Shown: positions 17,980 through 27,191, numbered from the stretch's first letter. The stretch is DNA of 64,000 nt from Leyella stercorea (GCF_021531355.1 NZ_JADYTS010000001.1:1-64000); one strand, 5' to 3'. The notes: generated by a model from the sequence alone, not told the origin. A program made the numbers and translations.

Positions 17980-18477
17980 ATGAAAGACAAGGAGTTTGAA
18001 CATATAGCACCAGTGTTGCGCCGCCGCTCGGTGGCTACAGCACGTAGCCTTGGTCTCGACGCAGACGATGCAGAGGATGTGGCGCAGGATGCGCTGCTGA
18101 AGCTGTGGTCGCTGCGTGGCGAGTTGAAGGTGGAGCGTATCGAAGCCCTTGTCGTTACTGTGGCACGCAACTTATCAGTTGACTTCCACCGGCGATGCCG
18201 CACTATTCCGATGGACAATCGACCTGTCGTCGACGAACTCCACACTCAGCCCGACACTCTTATGGAAGTAGCCGACGATGAGCGTTGGCTTGAACGTAAG
18301 ATGCAGGCGTTGCCATCCACCGAGTATCAGGTGCTGCATCTGCGTCAGGTGGAACGCAAGTCCGACGAGCAGATAGCCGCGATACTCAGTATCGGTGTAG
18401 GTTCGGTGCCAACGCTCCTGTCACGAGCCAGGCGTAAGCTATTGGAAGCAATGCGAGCCCGACAACGGGTTGAGTAA
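17980..18477 (+). CDS. ECF-type RNA polymerase sigma factor
   Basis: This 165-residue protein has sigma-70 region 2 (DADDAEDVAQDALLKLWSLR, about residues 25-44) and region 4 (LPSTEYQVLHLRQVERKSDE then a helix-turn-helix ending LLSRARRKLLEAM). The absence of regions 1 and 3 makes it an extracytoplasmic-function sigma factor. The next gene, starting 48 bp later, encodes a single-pass membrane protein likely to be its anti-sigma factor. The three-gene unit probably answers envelope stress, but the signal is unknown. Confidence 0.9.
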   Translation: MKDKEFEHIAPVLRRRSVATARSLGLDADDAEDVAQDALLKLWSLRGELKVERIEALVVTVARNLSVDFHRRCRTIPMDNRPVVDELHTQPDTLMEVADDERWLERKMQALPSTEYQVLHLRQVERKSDEQIAAILSIGVGSVPTLLSRARRKLLEAMRARQRVE

Positions 18478-18525
18478 TTCGGATAATTGGTAATGTAACT
18501 TGTAAGATGTTTTAATCACAATAAA

Positions 18526-19272
18526 ATGACAGCTATGGAAATCAAGCAACTCATAGACAGATATATGAACGGTCAGACAACCGTTGACGAGGAGCAGCTT
18601 CTTGCGCGCTACTTCCGTTCGGCTACCGACTTGCCTGACGACTTGCAGCCTTATCGCGACATGTTCGCCTACTTTGACGAAGTTATGCCCTTAGGCGCTT
18701 TGCCCGAGTTTGACGGTTCAGCCGGGCAGGCAGAGACTCGTGTCGCGCCCGACAGCAGCAAGGTTGTCGCTCCGCGCAGACACAGCCTTCGCATGGCAGC
18801 ATGGTGGAGTGGGGCAGTGGCAGTGGCAGCAGCCGTGGCTCTGTTGCTGATAATGTATCGCCCGTCGGCACCCGTCCAGCCCATAGCATCGGCTGTAGTA
18901 GTGAGCGACACGTGCAGCACGTCTACAGGTGTTGAGGCTGAACAGAACGTCGTGACCGACTCAGTAAAGCTCAAGCCACAGCCCCAACGTCGTCGCCCAA
19001 GCGTACGCCGCCGCTACTACATTGCTCCGCCCAAGACCTATCTGGCACATGCCGCCGCCACCGACAGCACCACGCACCAAGCCGATGCCAACGTGAACGG
19101 CTCTGCCACCGACTGCCTTGTAGCCATACACGAGTTGCCCGAGGCAGAGCGCCAGAGCATAGAGCACGACATAAGGGAGTCGCTTAGGCTTGTCGACGAG
19201 GTGCGCAACACGCTGCTTGCAGTAGATATGCTCAACCAAATCGACGACGAAGCCGACGACGAACTGTATTGA
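18526..19272 (+). CDS. Putative single-pass anti-sigma factor
   Basis: This 248-residue protein has a cytoplasmic N-terminus (IKQLIDRYMNGQTTVDEEQL) of the kind seen in Bacteroidetes anti-sigma factors, one transmembrane helix (about 92-111) and a periplasmic part without recognised domain, rich in Val, Thr and Arg. Position directly after an ECF sigma gene is the main evidence for the role. The short N-terminal sequence is not a classical zinc-binding anti-sigma domain. An alternative ATG lies three codons inside. Confidence 0.6.
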   Translation: MTAMEIKQLIDRYMNGQTTVDEEQLLARYFRSATDLPDDLQPYRDMFAYFDEVMPLGALPEFDGSAGQAETRVAPDSSKVVAPRRHSLRMAAWWSGAVAVAAAVALLLIMYRPSAPVQPIASAVVVSDTCSTSTGVEAEQNVVTDSVKLKPQPQRRRPSVRRRYYIAPPKTYLAHAAATDSTTHQADANVNGSATDCLVAIHELPEAERQSIEHDIRESLRLVDEVRNTLLAVDMLNQIDDEADDELY

Positions 19273-19330
19273 CATCGGATGAATAATATACTCGCATCGA
19301 ATAAATACACCTAATAAAACATTGACGATT

Positions 19331-20293
19331 ATGAAAAAGATATTCACAATGATTATCGCCCTTGCGCTCGTTCCGGCATTTGCGGCAGCGCAGACCACCA
19401 TTGCCCGCGTAGTGGAGCAGTTCAAGAAAGGCGCTGTTGAAGAAATTTCAACCTCCAAGGAAACCGACACCGACACCGACGGCAAGCAATGCGTTTATGA
19501 AAGAAATATATTTCTTGTGGCAAAGAACAGCGGCAAGTTCAAGCAGCTGATGGATGTCTTCAACGACGAGCAGACGAATGCCTACTCTGTGAACAAGCGT
19601 ATGGCAGGCTATGGCGGCTCTGCCAGTAAAATAGGTTACGGCAAGAATTCGGAAAAGACGATAGTGTTTATGAAATATTCCGACCGCAACTACTTCGTGC
19701 TTTACTTTAAGGACCCTGCCGATTCGAAGCGTCGCACGTGCTATGCATTGGCATGGTATGAAAGCAAGAAGGACAAGAAGAAAAAGGAAATGTGGTGTGT
19801 AGACATCATACGTGTATACAGCCTGAACCCCGAATATGTGAGGTCGCTGCCCAAGACCATAACCAAGACCACTACTACCGTCAATTCCGACGACACCAAC
19901 ACGTCCATTACGGTCAACTCCGACGGCACCATCATACGCTACGACCGCAACACGGGCAACAGCATAGTGTATCGTCCGCAGGACAACAAGAAGGCAAGCA
20001 GCATCGATGTGCCCATAAAGAACAGCGGCGACTTCATACAGCGGTTCAACGATCTGCGCACCGAGTATATACAGATGGTGCAGTTTGCGGGCAAGGAGCA
20101 GACCTTCTTCGCCAACCGTATAATGCCGCCCGTCAACAAGATGCTGCAGTTGTGTCGTGAGCACGGCAAGCTTCTGCTCCACAACGAGCGCTTATCATGC
20201 ATAGGAATACTTGACGACATGAAGCAGAGCGCACGCGACAATGGTATACGCGAAATGCTAAATCTTGCCCAAAAGTATCTTAACGGCAAATAA
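19331..20293 (+). CDS. Exported protein of unknown function
   Basis: The 320-residue product has a clear signal peptide (MKKIFTMIIALALVPAFAAAQ). The mature protein is mixed alpha/beta with many charged residues, a Thr/Asn/Ser-rich stretch (about 175-205) and a C-terminal helical region. I do not recognise the family. The ATG at 19331 was chosen because it directly precedes the signal peptide; a TTG three codons upstream is less likely. It is the third gene behind the sigma/anti-sigma pair, suggesting it is a target or sensor of that system. Confidence 0.7.
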   Translation: MKKIFTMIIALALVPAFAAAQTTIARVVEQFKKGAVEEISTSKETDTDTDGKQCVYERNIFLVAKNSGKFKQLMDVFNDEQTNAYSVNKRMAGYGGSASKIGYGKNSEKTIVFMKYSDRNYFVLYFKDPADSKRRTCYALAWYESKKDKKKKEMWCVDIIRVYSLNPEYVRSLPKTITKTTTTVNSDDTNTSITVNSDGTIIRYDRNTGNSIVYRPQDNKKASSIDVPIKNSGDFIQRFNDLRTEYIQMVQFAGKEQTFFANRIMPPVNKMLQLCREHGKLLLHNERLSCIGILDDMKQSARDNGIREMLNLAQKYLNGK

Positions 20294-20357
20294 GCAGAAT
20301 GCTGTACTGCAGCTATCGAATTTCTCTCTCTATATATATTTGAATTAATATATTTTC

Positions 20358-20394
20358 AGCCCTTCGGCATCGTGATGATTGCCGGAGGGCTTTT
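20358..20394 (+). terminator. Rho-independent terminator after the sigma operon
   Basis: AGCCCTTCGGCA pairs with TGCCGGAGGGCT, with one G-T pair, followed by four T residues. The T tract overlaps the -33 box of the next promoter. Confidence 0.75.
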
Positions 20395-20421
20395 GGGTCT
20401 CAATAAAAAGCATTAACTTTG
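20392..20421 (+). promoter_or_regulatory. Promoter for the sulfatase gene
   Basis: TTTG at 20392-20395 and TAACTTTG at 20414-20421 are 18 bp apart, close to the expected spacing. The start codon at 20447 lies 25 nt downstream. Confidence 0.7.
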
Positions 20422-20446
20422 CAAAGGAAAACAAACAACAATCGAT

Positions 20447-21991
20447 ATGAACAAATCTCTTCTATTAGCCTCGGCAGGCATTGCTTGCGTGCCAACGCTG
20501 CTTGCGGCTAAGACAGCAAAGGCCGCTAAGGCCAACGACCCTGCACGCCCCAACATCATATTCATACTGTGCGACGACATGGGATATGGCGACCTTGCAT
20601 GCTATGGACAGCCCTATATCTCTACGCCCAACATCGACCGTATGGCAAGCGAGGGCATGCGCTTCACTCAGGCATACGCCGGTTCGCCCGTATCGGCACC
20701 GTCGCGAGCTACCATTATGACCGGTCAGCACTCGGGACACTCGCATGTGCGTGGCAACAAGGAGTACTGGTCGTACAAGAATACCGTGAAGTATGGCGAC
20801 AACGTCGACTTCGCCGTAGTAGGTCAGGAGCCTTACGACCCTGCCCATAAGATTCTGCCCGAAATGCTCAAGGACCGCGGCTATCGCACAGGCGTGTTCG
20901 GCAAGTGGGCAGGAGGTTATGAAGGTTCGGCTTCAACACCCGACAAGCGTGGCATCGACGAGTTCTATGGCTACATCTGCCAGTTCCAGGCTCATCTGTA
21001 TTATCCCAACTTCCTCAACCGCTTCTCGCGTTCGCAGGGCGACACAGCCGTTGTGCGTGAGGTGATGGAGGAGAACATCAAGTATCCGATGTTCGGCAAG
21101 GACTACTTCAAGCGCACCCAGTACTCGGCACGTATGATACACGACAAGGCTCTGGAGTGGATTGACAGTCAGGATGCCGAGCATCCGTTTGTGGGCTTCT
21201 TCACCTACACTCTGCCCCATGCCGAGCTGGCTCAGCCCGACGACCAGATACTCGAAGGTTACAAGAAGAAGTTCTTCGTCGACAAGACCTGGGGCGGACA
21301 GGAAGGCTCGCGCTATAATTCCGTAGAGCATACACACGCCCATTTCGCCGGAATGATAACCCGTCTGGACTCGTATGTAGGCGAGGTGATGGCCAAACTG
21401 AAGGAGAAGGGGCTCGACAAGAACACGCTCGTTATCTTCACCAGCGACAACGGACCTCACGAGGAGGGTGGAGCCGATCCCGAATACTTCGGTCGCGACG
21501 GCAAACTGCGCGGATTGAAGCGCCAATGCTACGAGGGTGGCATACGCATTCCGTTCATAGCATGGTGGCCCGGACGCATTCAGGCTGGCACAACAAGCGA
21601 CTTGCAATTTGCATTCTATGACCTTATGCCTACATTCTGCGACCTTGCCGGTGTGAAGAACTTCCGCAAGCGCTACACCAACCGTGCTCTGCCGGGCGAC
21701 GGATTTGACGGCATCAGCATCGCGCCGACACTCTTGGGCAATGCCGACAAGCAGCAGCTGCACGACCATCTGTACTGGGAGTTCCACGAGACCGATCAGA
21801 TTGGTGTGCGCCGAGGCGACTGGAAGCTGATAGTAGTAAAGGGCAAGCCACGCCTGTACAATCTCGCCAACGACCTGCACGAGGACATTGACGTGTCAGA
21901 CAAGCACCCCGAAATAGTACAGCAGCTCATCGACGTAATAAAGAAGGAGCATACTGACAACCCGATGTTCAAAGTTACACTGCCCTACTAA
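20447..21991 (+). CDS. Exported type I sulfatase (serine type)
   Basis: This 514-residue protein has a short signal sequence and the type I sulfatase fold. The N-terminal metal-binding motif is FILCDDMGYGD. The formylglycine site is SAPSR (Ser83) in VSAPSRATIMTG, so it is a serine-type sulfatase needing a radical-SAM maturase (anSME), for which no gene is in the window. The second metal motif is TLVIFTSDNGPHEEGG. It should hydrolyse sulfate esters, probably on host or algal glycans, in the periplasm. The specific substrate cannot be predicted. The FucP-like gene follows but has its own promoter. Confidence 0.9.
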   Translation: MNKSLLLASAGIACVPTLLAAKTAKAAKANDPARPNIIFILCDDMGYGDLACYGQPYISTPNIDRMASEGMRFTQAYAGSPVSAPSRATIMTGQHSGHSHVRGNKEYWSYKNTVKYGDNVDFAVVGQEPYDPAHKILPEMLKDRGYRTGVFGKWAGGYEGSASTPDKRGIDEFYGYICQFQAHLYYPNFLNRFSRSQGDTAVVREVMEENIKYPMFGKDYFKRTQYSARMIHDKALEWIDSQDAEHPFVGFFTYTLPHAELAQPDDQILEGYKKKFFVDKTWGGQEGSRYNSVEHTHAHFAGMITRLDSYVGEVMAKLKEKGLDKNTLVIFTSDNGPHEEGGADPEYFGRDGKLRGLKRQCYEGGIRIPFIAWWPGRIQAGTTSDLQFAFYDLMPTFCDLAGVKNFRKRYTNRALPGDGFDGISIAPTLLGNADKQQLHDHLYWEFHETDQIGVRRGDWKLIVVKGKPRLYNLANDLHEDIDVSDKHPEIVQQLIDVIKKEHTDNPMFKVTLPY

Positions 21992-22018
21992 GTTATCAAT
22001 AGGCAGATTTGATATTAC

Positions 22019-22054
22019 AATAAAGCCCTGACTTGCACAAGTCGGGGCTTTATT
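22019..22054. terminator. Bidirectional Rho-independent terminator
   Basis: AATAAAGCCCTGACTT and AAGTCGGGGCTTTATT form a 16-bp stem with one G-T pair and a 4-base loop. A/T tracts flank both sides. It separates the sulfatase and transporter genes. Confidence 0.85.
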
Positions 22055-22111
22055 GTCTAAAAGATTAAGTATCTTTTTCGGACAAAACACTTATAATTCA
22101 GTATTTTTGTC

Positions 22112-22119
22112 TAATTTTG
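22112..22119 (+). promoter_or_regulatory. Promoter -7 box for the FucP-like transporter
   Basis: TAATTTTG is followed only six bases later by the ATG at 22126, so the message would be leaderless or nearly so. Confidence 0.5.
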
Positions 22120-22125
22120 CACATT

Positions 22126-23346
22126 ATGAAAGAAAATAAGATATCATTGAGCAGCAAGCAGTATGCGGTGCCGTTCATTCTCATCACCTCACTATTCTTT
22201 ATGTGGGGCTTTGCTCGCGCCATACTCGACGTGCTCAATAAGCATTTTCAGACCGAGCTTGACATTACAATAACCCAGTCGTCGCTGATACAGGTGACAA
22301 CATATATGGGCTACTTCCTCATGGCCATTCCGGCAGGATTGTTCATCAATCGTATGGGCTATCGCCGCGGAGTTGTGACGGGATTGGTGCTGTTCGGACT
22401 TGGTTCGCTGGCTTTCATTCCGTGCTCAATGGCGGGAACATTCTATCCATATCTTGTGGCGCTGTTCGTCATAGGTTGCGGACTCGTGTTTCTTGAGACG
22501 TCTGCCAACCCATACGTTACGGAGTTGGGACCTAAAGAGACTGCTACTGCACGATTGAACTTCTCGCAGTCGTTCAACGGAGTAGGTTCGATGTTTGCTA
22601 CACTCGTTGTTGGCAGCTTCCTCTTTCAGAGCGAATCGGCAGGCGACGGCAGCAATGCTGTGATACCATACTCGATAATGGGTGCCCTTGTGCTGCTCAT
22701 TGCCGTAATCTTCTCACGTGTAAACCTGCCCGAAATAAAGCACACCGACGATAAGGAGACGCAACAGGGCGGACATAACATCTCGCGCCTGTTCAAGAAC
22801 CGCTGCTTCGTATTCGGACTCTCAGCCTTGCTCGCTTACGAGGTGGCAGAGATTTCAATCAACTCATACTTCATCAACTATGTCACAGGACAGGGATGGA
22901 TGGAGCCAGCCACAGCCTCTACGGTGCTGACCGTCGGTCTGGGACTGTTCATGCTGGCGCGCTTCATTGGTGCAGCCGTGATGAGTAATATAGCAGCCGA
23001 GAAATATCTGCTCATCTGTGCAGTGGGTACGGTAGCTTGTATTGCCGTGCTGCTGCTCGACATGGGTCGCAATATCTCTATGGCAGCGCTGATGATGAAC
23101 TACTTCTTCGAGGCTATCATGTTTCCGACCATCTTTGCACTCACCCTGCGCGGACTCGGCGGACTGACCAAGAGTGCCTCGTCGATACTCATGATGACTC
23201 CGGTAGGCGGATGCGGATTCCTGCTGATGGGCTACGCTGCCGACCATGCAGGCAACTTCGTGCTGCCGTTCTTCATTCCGCTCGTAGGATATGCTATTGT
23301 GATGGCTTATGCCTGGAGCACAGTGAGGAGCACGGTGAAGAAATAG
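22126..23346 (+). CDS. FucP-like sugar:proton symporter (MFS)
   Basis: This 406-residue integral membrane protein has about twelve transmembrane helices and the FucP-type signatures: FFMWGFARAILDVLNKHF in the first helix region and FLETSANPYVTELGPKETAT around residue 130. Similar proteins carry L-fucose, glucose or galactose with protons across the inner membrane. The start at 22126 is an ATG; an earlier TTG overlaps the promoter. Its position after a sulfatase fits use of desulfated glycan sugars, but the two genes are separated by a terminator and the substrate is unproven. Confidence 0.85.
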   Translation: MKENKISLSSKQYAVPFILITSLFFMWGFARAILDVLNKHFQTELDITITQSSLIQVTTYMGYFLMAIPAGLFINRMGYRRGVVTGLVLFGLGSLAFIPCSMAGTFYPYLVALFVIGCGLVFLETSANPYVTELGPKETATARLNFSQSFNGVGSMFATLVVGSFLFQSESAGDGSNAVIPYSIMGALVLLIAVIFSRVNLPEIKHTDDKETQQGGHNISRLFKNRCFVFGLSALLAYEVAEISINSYFINYVTGQGWMEPATASTVLTVGLGLFMLARFIGAAVMSNIAAEKYLLICAVGTVACIAVLLLDMGRNISMAALMMNYFFEAIMFPTIFALTLRGLGGLTKSASSILMMTPVGGCGFLLMGYAADHAGNFVLPFFIPLVGYAIVMAYAWSTVRSTVKK

Positions 23347-23397
23347 AAAAAGGGAAATACACAAGGTTTTTTAGGATAATCAATACATCAACGAAAA

Positions 23398-24354
23398 ATG
23401 AACATCAAGGAGATACTGAACAGCACAGACGGAAGCAAACACTTCTCGTTTGAGGTGCTGCCGCCGCTGAAGGGCACCGGAACAGAGCGTCTGTTCTCGA
23501 CGATAGAGAAGTTTAAGGAATTCAACCCTGCGTATATCAACATCACCACCCACCACAGCGAGTATGTGTACCGTGAGGTGGAGGGCGGACAGTATGAGCG
23601 TTTGCGCTTGCGTCGTCGGCCAGGTACGGTAGCCATAGCTGCCGCCATACAGAACAAGTTCGGCATACCCGTCATCCCGCACGTGATATGCAGCGGAGCG
23701 AGTGCCTTCGACATAGAGTATGAACTCATCGACCTTCAGTTTCTCGGTATTGAAAACCTGCTGCTGTTGCGTGGCGACAAGGCCAAGGAAGACAGCCGAT
23801 ATGTGCCTACGCCAGGCGGCTACTCGCACACGACAGAGCTGATAGAGCAGGTGAATAAGTTCAATGAAGGATTCTTCAACGACGGAACGCCGATAAAGAA
23901 TCCTGGCGGAAAGTTCGGATTCGGTGTGGCGTGCTATCCCGAGAAACACGAAGAAGCACCCAACATCGAGATGGATATGGAGTATCTCAAGCTGAAACAA
24001 GACCTCGGAGCCGACTATGCCGTGACGCAGCTGTTCTACGACAACCAGAAGTACTTCGACTTTGTGAAGCGTGCCCGCGAAATGGGCATAACGATGCCAA
24101 TCATTCCTGGACTGAAGCCGTTTGCCAAGTTGTCGCAGCTTACGGTAGTGCCCAAGACGTTCCATTGCGACCTCCCGCAGGAGTTGGCGCAGGAAGTGCT
24201 CAAGTGCAAGACTGACGACGACGCCCGACAGTTGGGCATTGAGTGGACCACCGAGCAGTGTCGACAACTCTATGCTGCCGGAGTTCACAACATTCACTTC
24301 TATACCGTGTCGGCTGTCGACTCGGTTAGGGAGGTGGCAAAGAGGTTGCTGTAA
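23398..24354 (+). CDS. metF: Methylenetetrahydrofolate reductase
   Basis: The 318-residue protein matches the MetF family: FSFEVLPPLKGTG at the N-terminus, INITTHHSEYVY, PHVICSGASAFDIEYELIDL and LLLRGDKAKED. It reduces 5,10-methylenetetrahydrofolate to 5-methyltetrahydrofolate for methionine synthesis, using FAD, in the cytoplasm. The length is normal for bacteria. It lies 51 bp after the transporter gene and may be in the same transcript, though the functions are unrelated. The 3' end meets an AT-rich repeat array. Confidence 0.95.
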   Translation: MNIKEILNSTDGSKHFSFEVLPPLKGTGTERLFSTIEKFKEFNPAYINITTHHSEYVYREVEGGQYERLRLRRRPGTVAIAAAIQNKFGIPVIPHVICSGASAFDIEYELIDLQFLGIENLLLLRGDKAKEDSRYVPTPGGYSHTTELIEQVNKFNEGFFNDGTPIKNPGGKFGFGVACYPEKHEEAPNIEMDMEYLKLKQDLGADYAVTQLFYDNQKYFDFVKRAREMGITMPIIPGLKPFAKLSQLTVVPKTFHCDLPQELAQEVLKCKTDDDARQLGIEWTTEQCRQLYAAGVHNIHFYTVSAVDSVREVAKRLL

Positions 24355-24360
24355 GATATT

Positions 24361-24575
24361 TGAATTTTGATTTGTGAATTTTGAGTTTTGAATTGTTCTC
24401 GGCTTCGCCTGCGATTTTGAATTGTTCAATGTTGAATTTTTCAAAATCCAATACCGAAAACTCATAATTCCAAATTCAAAATTGCGATAGAAGTCGTAAT
24501 AATTCACAATTCAAAACTCAAAACTCACAATTGCCATCGGCAACAATTCAAAACTCAAAATTCAAAACTCAAAAT
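24361..24575. repeat. AT-rich array with inverted arms and CGGC core
   Basis: Units such as AATTTTGAG and AATTCAAAACTC are repeated in both orientations. A perfect 22-bp inverted repeat joins 24376-24397 and 24542-24563. A GC-rich core (CGGCTTCGCC) lies near 24400. Related arrays stand at 30078-30200 and 37745-37877. The right arm runs to the base before the holB start codon. Confidence 0.75.
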
Positions 24576-25673
24576 ATGCAGTTTGACGAAGTGATAGGCC
24601 AGGAAGGGGCCAAAAGGCAGTTGCGCCAGCTCATTGACGAGGGGCGCGTGCCACATGCAATGCTGTTCTGCGGTCCGACGGGCTGCGGCAAGATGGCGCT
24701 TGCCATGGCTTTCGCCTCGGAACTGCTTGGTCATAGCCGACTGCTGAACCAATGGACTCACCCAGACCTTGTGTTCAGCTATCCCACCATAAAGAAGCCC
24801 AGCATGGGGTCGGAACATCAGCCCACGAGCGACGACTACGCCAGTCAGTGGCGCGAGATGATAATGCGCGGACCGTATTTCACGCTCGAACAATGGATGG
24901 CGCAGATGGATGCCGAGAACCAGCAGGCTGTAATCACGGGTGCTGAGAGCGACGCCTTGTCGCGCAAGCTGAGTCTGAAGTCGAGTCAGGGCGGATATAA
25001 GGTGTGCATAGTCTGGTTGCCCGAGCGCATGAACCAGACGAGTGCCAACAAATTGCTCAAACTGCTTGAGGAACCACCAGCGCAAACGGTGTTTATCCTT
25101 GTGAGCGAAGACCCGGGCAGACTGCTCGAAACAATACGCAGCCGCACGCAGCGATTCGACTTCAAGCGCATTGCCGACGACGCAATAGAGCTGGCTCTCG
25201 TGGCGCGTTGCGGAATCGAGCAAGACCTCGCACATCGTATAGCACGTATTTCAGGCGGTTCGTGGACAGAAGCCACAGGAGCGTTGCAGGCAGGCAATGA
25301 GAATAACATGTTTTTCGACCTGTTTACGATGCTCATGCGACTGGCATACGCCAAGCGCGTCAAGGAACTCAAGAAATGGAGTGAAAGTATTGCTGCCTTC
25401 GGTCGTGAGAAACAAAAGCGACTGCTCGTGTACTTCAGCCGTATGATACGCGAGAACTTCATGTACAACTTCCACGACCCGCGACTCACCTATATGACTG
25501 TCAATGAGGAACAGTTTGCGTCGCGCTTCGCACCGTTCATCAACGAGCGCAACATCTTCGAGTTTAGCGAGATGTTCGAACGTGCACTGCGCGACATAAC
25601 ACAGAACGCCAATTCAAAGATGGTGTTTTTCGACATAGCTCTACAATCAATAATATATATAACACGCAAATAG
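24576..25673 (+). CDS. holB: DNA polymerase III delta-prime subunit
   Basis: The 365-residue protein starts FDEVIGQEGAKRQLRQLIDEG and has Walker A CGPTGCGKMALA (about residues 28-39). The sensor-like segment NKLLKLLEEPPAQTVFILV follows, then ETIRSRTQRFDF. These are the marks of clamp-loader AAA+ proteins; delta-prime helps load the beta sliding clamp on DNA. The ATG at 24576 was chosen because the earlier in-frame codons come from the repeat array. The next gene begins at the base after the stop codon, which implies co-transcription. Confidence 0.88.
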   Translation: MQFDEVIGQEGAKRQLRQLIDEGRVPHAMLFCGPTGCGKMALAMAFASELLGHSRLLNQWTHPDLVFSYPTIKKPSMGSEHQPTSDDYASQWREMIMRGPYFTLEQWMAQMDAENQQAVITGAESDALSRKLSLKSSQGGYKVCIVWLPERMNQTSANKLLKLLEEPPAQTVFILVSEDPGRLLETIRSRTQRFDFKRIADDAIELALVARCGIEQDLAHRIARISGGSWTEATGALQAGNENNMFFDLFTMLMRLAYAKRVKELKKWSESIAAFGREKQKRLLVYFSRMIRENFMYNFHDPRLTYMTVNEEQFASRFAPFINERNIFEFSEMFERALRDITQNANSKMVFFDIALQSIIYITRK

Positions 25674-27098
25674 ATGAAAGAATTCAAGGACATGCAATTC
25701 CATATATCCCGCGACACCGACCGCGGGCTCAGCCACTGCGCTTGCGGTAGGCAGGACAGACAGCTCAACACCTACGACTGGTTGTATGACGTGCCTGGCA
25801 ACGAGGAGGATACAGACCTCGTTGAGGTGCAGTTCAAGAACACACGTAAGGGTTACTATCACAATGTCAATCACCTTGACCTTCAAAAAGGAGATACCGT
25901 GGCTGTTGAGGCAAACCCTGGACACGACATCGGTGTTGTGACGCTGACCGGACGCCTTGTAAAGCTGCAGGTGAAGAAAGCCAATCTGAAGTCGCCTGAT
26001 GAGATAAAGCGCGTATACCGTATAGCCAAGCCTACTGATATGGACAAGTATTATGAGGCAAAGAGCCGCGAACACGGCACAATGATACAGAGCCGTCAGA
26101 TAGCCAAAGACCTCGGGCTGCAGATGAAGATAGGCGACGTGGAGTATCAAGGCGACGGCAACAAGGCCATATTCTACTACATCGCTGACGAGCGCGTTGA
26201 CTTCCGACAGCTCATCAAGGTTCTGGCTGACACCTTCCACGTGCGCATTGAGATGAAACAGATTGGTGCTCGACAGGAGGCTGGACGCATTGGCGGTACT
26301 GGACCGTGTGGTCGTGAGCTGTGCTGTGCTACATGGATGAAGAACTTTGTGAGCGTCAGCACCAATGCGGCACGCATCCAGGACATATCGCTCAATCCGC
26401 AGAAACTTGCCGGAATGTGCGCTAAGCTGAAGTGCTGTCTCAACTATGAGGTTGACGACTATGTTGAGGCTGGACGCAAGATGCCTGCTCGCGATGTCGT
26501 ATTGCAGACTGCCGACGGCGACTGGTATCTGTTCAAGACCGATATACTGGCTGGTCTCGTGACATATTCAACTGATAAGTCGATAGCTGCCAATCTTATT
26601 ACAATCTCGGCAGAACGTGCGCGTGCTGTCATAGAGATGAACCGTCGTGGCGAGAAGCCTGAGGCGCTTGATGAGGGAGATTCAGTGAGCACATCCGACC
26701 GTCCTGCCGACCTTTTGGCGGATGCAGACATCAGCCGTTTTGATAAGGCTAAGAAAAAGAAGAAGGCAAAGAATCGTCCGAATCGTCAGCAGCAGCCTGC
26801 CAATAATCAGCAGCGTGAGCCAAAGCAGCCGAAGCAGCGCGAACAGCGACAGCCAAAGTCGGCTCCTGCCGATATGCAGCAACAGCCAAGGCCACAGGCA
26901 CAGCAATACCATAAGCCACAGGGTCAGCAGCCTAAACCACAGGGTCAACATCCACAGCAGCCCAGGCCGCAAGGTCAGCAGCAAAAACAGCAGGCTAATC
27001 AGCAGGGTCAGCAGCAACCTAAACCGCAGCATCCTGCAAAACCGCAGGCACAGCAGCCAAAGCAGCAGCCTCAGGCCAATGCTGATGTACAGAAATAA
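25674..27098 (+). CDS. PSP1/RicT-like protein with Gln/Pro-rich tail
   Basis: The N-terminal 330 or so residues match the PSP1 domain family: GTGPCGRELCCATWMKNFVSV and KLAGMCAKLKCCLNYEVDDY carry the cysteines that bind Fe-S clusters in B. subtilis RicT. RicT there acts with RicA and RicF on RNA maturation and gene regulation. After about residue 365 the protein becomes a Gln/Pro/Lys-rich low-complexity tail of about 110 residues that is not part of the family. The gene starts directly after the holB stop, an arrangement of holB and ricT also known in other bacteria. The function in Bacteroidales is unproven. Confidence 0.85.
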   Translation: MKEFKDMQFHISRDTDRGLSHCACGRQDRQLNTYDWLYDVPGNEEDTDLVEVQFKNTRKGYYHNVNHLDLQKGDTVAVEANPGHDIGVVTLTGRLVKLQVKKANLKSPDEIKRVYRIAKPTDMDKYYEAKSREHGTMIQSRQIAKDLGLQMKIGDVEYQGDGNKAIFYYIADERVDFRQLIKVLADTFHVRIEMKQIGARQEAGRIGGTGPCGRELCCATWMKNFVSVSTNAARIQDISLNPQKLAGMCAKLKCCLNYEVDDYVEAGRKMPARDVVLQTADGDWYLFKTDILAGLVTYSTDKSIAANLITISAERARAVIEMNRRGEKPEALDEGDSVSTSDRPADLLADADISRFDKAKKKKKAKNRPNRQQQPANNQQREPKQPKQREQRQPKSAPADMQQQPRPQAQQYHKPQGQQPKPQGQHPQQPRPQGQQQKQQANQQGQQQPKPQHPAKPQAQQPKQQPQANADVQK

Positions 27099-27104
27099 AA
27101 TAGG

Positions 27105-27136
27105 ATGAGGGTGTGTTTTTTATGGCACACCCTCAT
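27105..27136 (+). terminator. Hairpin between ricT-like and gldH genes
   Basis: ATGAGGGTGTG and CACACCCTCAT form a perfect 11-bp stem with a 10-base loop containing TTTTTT. No T tract follows on the right, so it may be a processing site or weak terminator, and gldH may still be read through. Confidence 0.45.
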
Positions 27137-27191
27137 TCCGTTAATAGTCATTGCTTATAAAGCTAATATAAAAAGATACTTGGAAGGAAAT

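Noticed and set aside
20933-21880. A 315-codon minus-strand frame inside the sulfatase gene
   Set aside because: The plus-strand sulfatase has all motifs; the opposite frame has none and no start signal.
20447-23346. Sulfatase and FucP-like genes as a polysaccharide utilisation locus
   Set aside because: There is no SusC/SusD pair, and a terminator and separate promoter lie between the two genes.
26682-27032. A Leu-rich minus-strand frame opposite the ricT-like gene tail
   Set aside because: It mirrors the CAG/CCA codons of the Gln/Pro tail and has no family similarity.
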